Source: Mycobacterium sp. MBM (GTDB lineage Bacteria > Actinomycetota > Actinomycetes > Mycobacteriales > Mycobacteriaceae). From it: a stretch of 64,000 nucleotides of DNA. This document shows positions 58,080-64,000 of this stretch, piece after piece (position 1 is the first letter of the stretch; the number at the start of each line of letters is the position of its first letter). The stretch lies in assembly GCA_021648845.1 (NCBI GenBank), contig JAKJHY010000005.1, positions 1-64,000 of the forward strand. The letters are read 5' to 3'. A program made the translations under genes and the position numbers. The notes under the pieces are model-generated. The model worked only from the letters and a program-made list of their open reading frames with translations, was not told the DNA's origin and did not search any database.

Positions 58080-59531
58080 TCACACCCCACCCCGTGCGGC
58101 CCGCAACCGGGCCAGGCTGCGGTCACGACCCAGCAACTCCATCGACTCGAACAGGGGCGGGCTGATCGTCGCGCCGGTCACCGCGACGCGGATCGGACCG
58201 AACGCCTTGCGGGGTTTGAGCTCGAGACCGTCCAGCAGTGCAGCCTTGAGCGCACCCTCGATCGAGGCCGTCGTCCATTCCGGGACGGCTTCCAGGGCGC
58301 TCAGGGCGGCATCGAGCACCGGCGCGGCTTCGGTCTTGAGTTCCTTGGCCGCCGCCTTCTCGTCCAGCACATAGGCGTCGTCGTTGAAGAACTTCAGCAG
58401 TTCCCACGCGTCGCCGAGGACCACGATGCGGGTCTGCACCAAGGCCGCCGCTTCGGCGAAGCCCGCCTCGTCCAGACCGGTGTCGTGGCCGTGCGCGCCA
58501 AGGTAGGCGCGCAGGCGAGCCGCGAAGTCCTCGGGTGCCAGGAGCCGGATGTGTTCGGCGTTGATGGCATCGGCCTTCTTCTGGTCGAACCGGGCCGGAT
58601 TGGAGTTCACATTGACGACGTCGAAGGCCGCCACCATCTCATCCAGGCTGAACAGATCGTGATCGTCGGCGATCCCCCACCCAAGCAGCGCCAGATAGTT
58701 CAGCAGGCCCTCGGGGATGAAACCGCGGTCGCGGTGCAGGAACAGGTTCGACTGCGGGTCACGTTTGGACAGCTTCTTGTTGCCGTCGCCGAGAACGCTT
58801 GGCAGGTGCGCGAATTCGGGAATGCGGTCGGTGACGCCGATCCGGATGAGCGCCTGGTAGAGCGCGATCTGACGCGGCGTGGACGGCAGCAGGTCCTCGC
58901 CGCGCAGCACATGGGTGATCTTCATCAGCGCGTCGTCGACCGGATTGACCAACGTGTACAGCGGATCTCCGCTGGCGCGAGTGATCGCGAAATCCGGTAC
59001 CACACCGGCGGCGAAGGTGGTCTCGCCGCGCACCAGGTCGTTCCAGGTCAGGTCGGTATCGGGCATTCGCAACCGCAGCACCGGTTTACGGCCCTCGGCA
59101 GTGAACGCGGCACGCTGCTCGTCGGTGAGGTCGCGGTCATAATTGTCGTAGCCCAGTTTGGGATTGCGGCCGGCGGCGACATGACGTGCTTCCACCTCTT
59201 CGGGCGTGGAATACGCCTCGTACACCTCGCCCGCGGCGAGCAGTTCGGCAATCACATCGCGATAGAGCTCGGATCGCTGTGACTGCCGGTAGGGCGCGTG
59301 CGGCCCGCCGATCTCCGGGCCCTCGTCCCAGTCCAGGCCGAGCCAGCGCAGCGCGTCCAGGATCGCGTCGTAGCTTTCCTGGCTGTCCCGCGCGGCGTCG
59401 GTGTCCTCGATGCGGAACACGAAGGCACCGCCGGTGTGCCGGGCGTAGGCCCAGTTGAACAGCGCGGTGCGCACCAGCCCGACGTGCGGGGTGCCCGTCG
59501 GCGAGGGGCAGAAACGTACCCGTACGGTCAT
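58080..59531 (-). CDS. gltX: Glutamyl-tRNA synthetase
   Basis: 483 residues. Class I signatures are [19 protein letters not shown] (HIGH equivalent PHVG, near the start) and KLSKRD (KMSKS equivalent, about residue 252). It charges tRNA-Glu and, in organisms without GlnRS, tRNA-Gln. Both tRNAs lie just downstream on the same strand. It equals Rv2992c. The FAH-family gene upstream is 2 nt away, so they are likely co-transcribed. Confidence 0.97.
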   Translation of the reverse strand: MTVRVRFCPSPTGTPHVGLVRTALFNWAYARHTGGAFVFRIEDTDAARDSQESYDAILDALRWLGLDWDEGPEIGGPHAPYRQSQRSELYRDVIAELLAAGEVYEAYSTPEEVEARHVAAGRNPKLGYDNYDRDLTDEQRAAFTAEGRKPVLRLRMPDTDLTWNDLVRGETTFAAGVVPDFAITRASGDPLYTLVNPVDDALMKITHVLRGEDLLPSTPRQIALYQALIRIGVTDRIPEFAHLPSVLGDGNKKLSKRDPQSNLFLHRDRGFIPEGLLNYLALLGWGIADDHDLFSLDEMVAAFDVVNVNSNPARFDQKKADAINAEHIRLLAPEDFAARLRAYLGAHGHDTGLDEAGFAEAAALVQTRIVVLGDAWELLKFFNDDAYVLDEKAAAKELKTEAAPVLDAALSALEAVPEWTTASIEGALKAALLDGLELKPRKAFGPIRVAVTGATISPPLFESMELLGRDRSLARLRAARGGV

Positions 59532-59533
59532 CG

Positions 59534-60346
59534 CTATTTTCCTTTACGCACAACAGGATTGGACAGGGTGCCGATACCCTCGATGGTGATGCTGACGATG
59601 TCGCCGTCCTCGATCGGACCGACCCCCTCGGGGGTCCCGGTCAGAATCAGGTCACCGGGCAGCAGTGTCATGACCGCTGACACCCATTCGATGATGGCGC
59701 CGACATCGTGCAGCAGCATCGCGGTGTTGCTGTTCTGCCGGACCTCGATCTCCCCGACAGATCCATCCTCGGCCCGGTGGATCACCTCGGTGCGCAGGTC
59801 CAGCGCGGAGGGGTCGACAGCGGTCTCGATCCAGGGGCCGACCGGGCAGAAGGTGTCATGGCCCTTGGCCCGCATCCACTGGCCGTCCTGCTTTTGTTGG
59901 TCACGAGCGGAGACATCGTTGGCGATGGTGTAGCCGAGGATGTAATCGGCGGCCTTGGCGGCGGGCACGTCCTTGCAGGGCCGCTCGATCACGGCCACCA
60001 GTTCACCCTCGTGGTGCACCGGATGCGCATCGGCGGGCAGCTGGATGGGCACATTCGGGCCGATGATCGCGGTATTCGGTTTGAGGAAGATCACCGGGTC
60101 CTCCGGCGCCTCCGCACCCATCTCGAGGGCATGTGCGGCGTAGTTCTTGCCCATGCAGACGACCTTGCTGGCCAGGATCGGGGCCAACAGCCGCACATCG
60201 GCCAGTGGCCAACTGCGGCCGGTGAACGTCGGATTCCGCGACAGGTATTGCTCGGCGATCTCGCGGCATACCGCATCGGAGTTCGAGTCGCCTTCGATGA
60301 CCACGAAGGCGACCCCGTCAGGACTGGCGATTCGACCGAGGCGCAT
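59534..60346 (-). CDS. Fumarylacetoacetate hydrolase-family protein
   Basis: 270 residues. FAH motifs are visible: [14 protein letters not shown], the metal-binding [10 protein letters not shown], and [15 protein letters not shown]. These enzymes hydrolyse or decarboxylate 2-keto-acids from aromatic degradation, or act on oxaloacetate. It matches Rv2993c. It is upstream of gltX and divergent from the MFS gene. Confidence 0.9.
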   Translation of the reverse strand: MRLGRIASPDGVAFVVIEGDSNSDAVCREIAEQYLSRNPTFTGRSWPLADVRLLAPILASKVVCMGKNYAAHALEMGAEAPEDPVIFLKPNTAIIGPNVPIQLPADAHPVHHEGELVAVIERPCKDVPAAKAADYILGYTIANDVSARDQQKQDGQWMRAKGHDTFCPVGPWIETAVDPSALDLRTEVIHRAEDGSVGEIEVRQNSNTAMLLHDVGAIIEWVSAVMTLLPGDLILTGTPEGVGPIEDGDIVSITIEGIGTLSNPVVRKGK

Positions 60347-60422
60347 GCATTCAGCCTAATGAGGCCCCTTGCCCACGCGCCGCGCGGCGTCGACCTTCGT
60401 CTGCAACAGGTCGCGGCGTTCC

Positions 60423-60447
60423 ATATTGTGAGAAAGCAATTCAATAT
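60423..60447. repeat. Inverted repeat before the MFS gene
   Basis: ATATTG (60423-60428) and CAATAT (60442-60447) are reverse complements with a 13-bp spacer in an AT-rich stretch 29 bp before the MFS start and about 77 bp from the divergent FAH gene. It is a candidate operator. Confidence 0.4.
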
Positions 60448-60475
60448 CATGAGATCGACGTGGCACCATGACGCC

Positions 60476-61666
60476 ATGTCCACGTCGTCGATCGGCACCG
60501 CACGGCGATGGTCCATGCTGGTGATCGCGCTGACAGCCACCACGTGCGCCAACGTGTTCATCAACGGTGCGGCCTTCCTGATTCCGACCCTGCACAGTGA
60601 GCGCGGCGTCGACCTGGCCGCGGCGGGACTGCTCTCGGCCATGCCGAGCTTCGGACTCGTGCTCACGCTCATCGCCTGGGGATGGCTGGTGGACCGGGTC
60701 GGCGAGCGTCTGGTCCTCACCGTCGGCTCGGCGCTGACCGCCGCGTTCGCCTTCGGCGCGGCCTCGGTGCACTCGCTGTTCGCCGTCGGCGCGTTCCTGC
60801 TCCTGGGCGGGATGGCTGCCGCCAGCAGCAATTCGGCCAGCGGACGGGTGGTGGTCGGCTGGTTCCCACCCGAGCAACGCGGCCTGGCGATGGGGATTCG
60901 GCAGACCGCGACACCGCTCGGCGTCGGCCTTGGTGCTCTGGTGATACCGCGCGTCGCCGAAAGCCACGGCGTGGCCACCGCATTGCTGTTCCCCGCCGCC
61001 GTCTGCGTGCTGTCCGCGGCGATCTGCGCCATCGGCGTGCTGGATCCGCCTCGCCCGCCACGCGCCGAGGCGCCGGCCGAACACCTCGCCAATCCCTACC
61101 GCGGATCATCGATGCTGTGGCGCATCCATGCGGTCTCGGTGCTGCTGGTGATCCCGCAGGGCTTCTTGTGGACCTTCACCCTGGTGTGGTTGATGAGCGA
61201 ACGTGGTTGGTCGGCAGCTTCGGCCGGCGCCCTGGTGACCGTCGCCCAAGTGCTCGGTGCCGGCGGCCGGATCGCGGCCGGCCGCTGGTCCGATATCGTG
61301 GGATCGCGGCTGCGGCCCATTCGTTACATCGCCGCGGCCGCTGCGGTGACGATGTCGTTGCTCGCCGTCACCGACGCCCTCAATTCCCCGGCGAGCGTCG
61401 CCCTGATGATCATCGCGGCGGTGGTGACGGTGTCCGACAACGGATTGGCGTTCACCGCCATCGCAGAGATCGCCGGCCCGTTCTGGAGCGGGCGGGCACT
61501 GGGAACGCAGAACACCAGTCAGCATCTGGCCACCGCAATCGGGTCGCCGTTGTTCGGCGGGCTGATCGCGGTCGCCGGTTTCCCGGTCGCGTTTGCGGTG
61601 TGCGCCCTGTGCCCGGTGGCGGCGTTTCCCCTCGTCCCCGACGATCCGCGCCGTCGATCCAAATAG
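60476..61666 (+). CDS. MFS transporter
   Basis: 396 residues with about 12 membrane helices. MFS motif A appears as GWLVDRVGERL in loop 2-3 and, in the second half, GRIAAGRWSDIVGSRLRP. The substrate is unknown. It matches Rv2994. ATG at 60476 (reading MSTSSIG) is chosen because the helix pattern starts soon after; ATG at 60449 is possible. Confidence 0.9.
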   Translation: MSTSSIGTARRWSMLVIALTATTCANVFINGAAFLIPTLHSERGVDLAAAGLLSAMPSFGLVLTLIAWGWLVDRVGERLVLTVGSALTAAFAFGAASVHSLFAVGAFLLLGGMAAASSNSASGRVVVGWFPPEQRGLAMGIRQTATPLGVGLGALVIPRVAESHGVATALLFPAAVCVLSAAICAIGVLDPPRPPRAEAPAEHLANPYRGSSMLWRIHAVSVLLVIPQGFLWTFTLVWLMSERGWSAASAGALVTVAQVLGAGGRIAAGRWSDIVGSRLRPIRYIAAAAAVTMSLLAVTDALNSPASVALMIIAAVVTVSDNGLAFTAIAEIAGPFWSGRALGTQNTSQHLATAIGSPLFGGLIAVAGFPVAFAVCALCPVAAFPLVPDDPRRRSK

Positions 61667-61810
61667 CACATCTGCGAACAACTTTCAGGCCCACCCCGGC
61701 CCGGCCCGCTGTGGCGACGATCACGGCGGCGCAGCTTGTCGCGGCACGTTCCAGACTGCAGAATCGAGCATGCACATTGGATCGATTCCAGATTGAAGGA
61801 GTACCACGCG

Positions 61811-62398
61811 ATGGCCTTGTTGACGATCGGCGACCAATTCCCGTCCTACGACCTGACCGCCGTCATCGGTGGTGACCTGAGCAAGGTCGACGCAAAGAAA
61901 CCCGACGACTACTTCACCCGGGTCACCAGCTCCGACCACGACGGCAAGTGGCGCATCGTCTTCTTCTGGCCCAAGGATTTCACCTTCGTCTGCCCCACCG
62001 AGATCGCAGCGTTCGGGAAGCTGAACGACGATTTCGAGGATCGCGATGCCAAGGTGCTCGGCGTCTCGGTGGACAACGAGTTCGTGCACTTCCAGTGGCG
62101 CGCCCAGCATGACGACCTCAAGAAGCTGCCCTTCCCCATGGTGTCGGACCTCAATCGCGAACTCTCCGCCGCCACCGGTGTGCTCAACGCCGACGGTGTC
62201 GCCGACCGCGCAACATTCATCGTCGACCCGAACAACGAGATCCAGTTCGTGTCCGTCACCGCCGGGTCGGTGGGCCGCAACGTCGACGAGGTGCTGCGCG
62301 TGCTCGACGCACTCCAGTCCGATGAACTGTGTGCCTGCAACTGGCGCAAGGGCGACCCGACGATCGACGCCGGCGAACTGCTGGCCGAGGCGGTCTGA
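61811..62398 (+). CDS. ahpC: Alkyl hydroperoxide reductase AhpC
   Basis: 195 residues, exactly the mycobacterial AhpC length. The peroxidatic cysteine is C61 in FTFVCPTE, and the C-terminal C174 and C176 in ELCACNW match the three-cysteine mycobacterial type. It reduces peroxides and peroxynitrite with AhpD as electron donor. GGAG lies upstream of ATG at 61811. The usual divergent oxyR is missing; the upstream gene is the MFS transporter on the same strand, 144 bp away. Confidence 0.97.
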   Translation: MALLTIGDQFPSYDLTAVIGGDLSKVDAKKPDDYFTRVTSSDHDGKWRIVFFWPKDFTFVCPTEIAAFGKLNDDFEDRDAKVLGVSVDNEFVHFQWRAQHDDLKKLPFPMVSDLNRELSAATGVLNADGVADRATFIVDPNNEIQFVSVTAGSVGRNVDEVLRVLDALQSDELCACNWRKGDPTIDAGELLAEAV

Positions 62399-62934
62399 TG
62401 AGCCTCGACACCATCAAAGACGCGCTGCCGGAGTACGCCAAGGACCTCAAACTGAACCTGGGCAGCATCGCCCGCACCACCGAACTCACCGAGCAGCAGC
62501 TGTGGGGCGCCCTGGTGGCCACCTCGGCGGCCACCAAATCCCAACGGCTACTTCGCGAGATCGCCGACGATGCCCTCGACGTGCTGTCCGAGGAGGCCTA
62601 CAACGCCGCGCTGGGCGCCGCCGCCATCATGGGCATGAACAACGTGTTCTACCGCACCAAGGGCCAGCTCGACGGCCGCTACGATGATCTTCGGGCCGGC
62701 CTGCGGATGAACATCATCGCCAACCCCGGAGTCGAGAAGGCCGATTTCGAACTGTGGTCGCTGGCCGTATCGGCGATCAACGGCTGTGCCCACTGCCTCT
62801 CCGCGCACGAATCGGTGCTGCGGGATGCCGGCGTGGAACGTACCGCGATCTTCGAGGCCATCCGGTTGGCCTCCATCGTCGCCGGCGTGGCGCAGGCGTT
62901 ATCGACGGCGGACGCACTCGCGGCCGTCTCCTGA
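62398..62934 (+). CDS. ahpD: Alkyl hydroperoxide reductase AhpD
   Basis: 178 residues. The active site is CAHC (C130, C133) in [10 protein letters not shown], the carboxymuconolactone-decarboxylase-like fold of AhpD. It links AhpC to dihydrolipoamide through Lpd and SucB. The ATG shares one base with the ahpC stop (TGATG), so translation is coupled. Confidence 0.97.
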   Translation: MSLDTIKDALPEYAKDLKLNLGSIARTTELTEQQLWGALVATSAATKSQRLLREIADDALDVLSEEAYNAALGAAAIMGMNNVFYRTKGQLDGRYDDLRAGLRMNIIANPGVEKADFELWSLAVSAINGCAHCLSAHESVLRDAGVERTAIFEAIRLASIVAGVAQALSTADALAAVS

Positions 62935-62940
62935 CCCAAT

Positions 62941-62992
62941 CCGACGCACAAGGCCAGTGTTCCCGAGGGGGAATCGCGGCCTTGTGCGTCGG
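62941..62992. terminator. Long hairpin between ahpD and the convergent membrane-protein gene
   Basis: A perfect 15-bp stem pairs 62941-62955 (CCGACGCACAAGGCC) with 62978-62992. The 22-nt loop contains a small inner stem TTCCC/GGGAA. Outside it, CCTGAC (62930-62935) can pair with GTCAGG (62996-63001), so the element spans both stop codons. There is no T-tract; it may terminate both transcripts or stabilise 3' ends. Confidence 0.7.
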
Positions 62993-62996
62993 CTCG

Positions 62997-63584
62997 TCAG
63001 GTCTTCGGGCGCGGCGCGATCAGCAACGCCGCGACCAGAAAGCACAGCGCCCCGACGAAGGTGCCCAGATTGGCCAACGGCTCGTCGACCGTCGCACCGT
63101 CGGTCAGCACGAACGCCGCCACCGCCGAAACCCCGAATGCGATACAGCCGACCAGGTTGAGCCAGCTCGCCTGCCAGTCCACCGACCTCGGCGACCACCA
63201 GCCCACCAGCAGCACGGCGAGCACACCGCTGATCAGGAACGCCACCGAACCGGTCGCATCCGGAGCCCATACCTCGCGCCGCTCGGCGTGCACGGTATGC
63301 GCCCACACCGAGGCTCCGGTGCTCACATTGAACATGACGGTGCCCGCGAACTGGATCGCCGCCGACCACCAGCCCAGGCCGCGGTCGGATCCACGGCCGG
63401 CTTCGCAGAGTGCCAGTTGCATCCACGCGGCCGTGGTGAAGAACCACGACCCGATGAAACACAACGCGTCGGCGGCACCGGAACCGATGATCGCGGCGAA
63501 TCCCGGCACCGTCGCGACCGCGAAAAACGTGGAACCGATCGCGAACAGCCGGCATTGCCGGGTCAGTGTCGCGAAACCGCTCAC
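62997..63584 (-). CDS. Five- to six-helix membrane protein downstream of leuB
   Basis: 195 residues with about six hydrophobic helices, including FIGSWFFTTAAWMQ, which resembles YrhK-type membrane proteins; the family assignment is tentative. GTG at 63584 is 4 bp from the leuB stop, so it is probably translated from the leuB transcript. Its C-terminal end meets the hairpin shared with ahpD. Confidence 0.65.
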   Translation of the reverse strand: MSGFATLTRQCRLFAIGSTFFAVATVPGFAAIIGSGAADALCFIGSWFFTTAAWMQLALCEAGRGSDRGLGWWSAAIQFAGTVMFNVSTGASVWAHTVHAERREVWAPDATGSVAFLISGVLAVLLVGWWSPRSVDWQASWLNLVGCIAFGVSAVAAFVLTDGATVDEPLANLGTFVGALCFLVAALLIAPRPKT

Positions 63585-63588
63585 TCCG

Positions 63589-64000
63589 TCACAACAGCGA
63601 CAGGATCCGGTCGCCGACCTCGCCGGTCGACAGCTTCGCCTCGCCCCCGGTCGCCAGGTGCTCGGCGACCGCCCGGTCCACCCGCGCAGCCGCCTCGTCC
63701 TCGCCGACGTGCGCGAGCAGCAACGCCACACTCATCACCGCCGCGGTCGGGTCGGCAATCCCCTGCCCCGCAATATCGGGTGCACTGCCGTGCACCGGCT
63801 CGAACATCGACGGATTGGTCCGCGTCGCATCGATATTGCCGCTGGCGGCCAGGCCGATACCGCCGCACACCGCGGCCGACAGGTCGGTGATGATATCGCC
63901 GAACAGATTGTCGGTGACGATGACATCGAAGCGGCCCGGATCGGTGACCATGTGGATGGTCGCGGCGTCGATGTGCTGGTAGGCGACCTCGACATCGGGG
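63589..64000 (-). CDS. leuB: 3-isopropylmalate dehydrogenase (C-terminal part, cut by window edge)
   Basis: About 137 C-terminal residues are present. The signature [12 protein letters not shown], the Asp-rich [31 protein letters not shown] and [19 protein letters not shown] identify LeuB, which oxidises 3-isopropylmalate to the precursor of 2-ketoisocaproate. The start lies beyond position 64000. It matches Rv2995c. Confidence 0.95.
   Translation of the reverse strand, partial: PDVEVAYQHIDAATIHMVTDPGRFDVIVTDNLFGDIITDLSAAVCGGIGLAASGNIDATRTNPSMFEPVHGSAPDIAGQGIADPTAAVMSVALLLAHVGEDEAAARVDRAVAEHLATGGEAKLSTGEVGDRILSLL

Overview
The window looks like chromosomal DNA of a mycobacterium, most likely a fast-growing saprophyte (Mycolicibacterium type). 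It is GC-rich, with GTG starts and many ATGA/GTGA stop-start overlaps. Its backbone follows the gene order of the M. tuberculosis Rv2922c-Rv2995c interval: smc-acyP-osmC-fpg-rnc-DUF177-sepIVA-coaD-rsmD-pyc-VKOR-dsbA-lipN-AKR, then HNH-recG-DAK2-rpmB-ung-thiL-DUF3515-ddlA-gpsA-fbiD-ppk1-mutT1-hupB-leuD-leuC-iclR, then gltX-FAH-MFS-leuB. Comparisons with M. tuberculosis are from memory; no database search was run.

Accessory segments interrupt the backbone. (1) 0.26-6.3 kb, next to smc: an orphan cytochrome oxidase subunit III/IV-type operon, a proline-rich membrane protein with an internal domain duplication, and a convergent espK-like/espJ-like pair away from any visible ESX core genes. Part of this stretch is AT-richer than its surroundings. 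(2) 13.66-17.69 kb: a cupin gene, a DUF1989-GcvT fusion that matches trimethylamine-N-oxide demethylase (Tdm), and trimethylamine monooxygenase (Tmm). Together they form a predicted methylamine catabolic operon. (3) 27.2-36.6 kb: a membrane protein/metal-dependent hydrolase pair divergent from a TetR gene, a Ser/Thr kinase-TetR pair, and an envelope module. The module comprises a beta-lactamase-like serine hydrolase, a DsbA-like protein, an L,D-transpeptidase lipoprotein, a BlaR-type M56 protease and BlaI. The same CTACGTAG-based operator lies in front of blaI and in the ldt/dsbA divergent region, so these genes probably form one local regulon. (4) 55.1-57.7 kb: a DUF1800/DUF1501 secreted pair. 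(5) 61.8-63.6 kb: ahpC-ahpD without a neighbouring oxyR, plus a small membrane protein, between the MFS gene and leuB. Only about 110 bp separate sepIVA from coaD, where M. tuberculosis carries the large PDIM/PGL locus.

Functional links follow operon lines. smc to DUF177 is a leftward chromosome-maintenance/RNA-processing run. VKOR and DsbA form an extracytoplasmic disulfide-forming pair. leuC-leuD (with leuB at the right edge) serve leucine synthesis beside an IclR regulator. tRNA-Glu, tRNA-Gln and gltX sit together, which fits a non-discriminating GluRS. FbiD works in F420 synthesis and Ppk/MutT1 in polyphosphate and nucleotide-pool sanitation.

Sequence-level oddities include a C6 tract that puts a proline-rich protein out of frame (10.7 kb), a likely CTG start for rsmD overlapping the pyc stop, lipN and a divergent aldo-keto reductase whose ATG codons overlap by two bases, and a four-copy 38-bp tandem repeat whose last copy supplies the stop codon of the BlaR-type gene. 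No insertion sequence, prophage or CRISPR array was seen. The only stretch over 300 bp without a protein gene (57672-58079) holds two tRNA genes and a terminator; I see nothing else in it.
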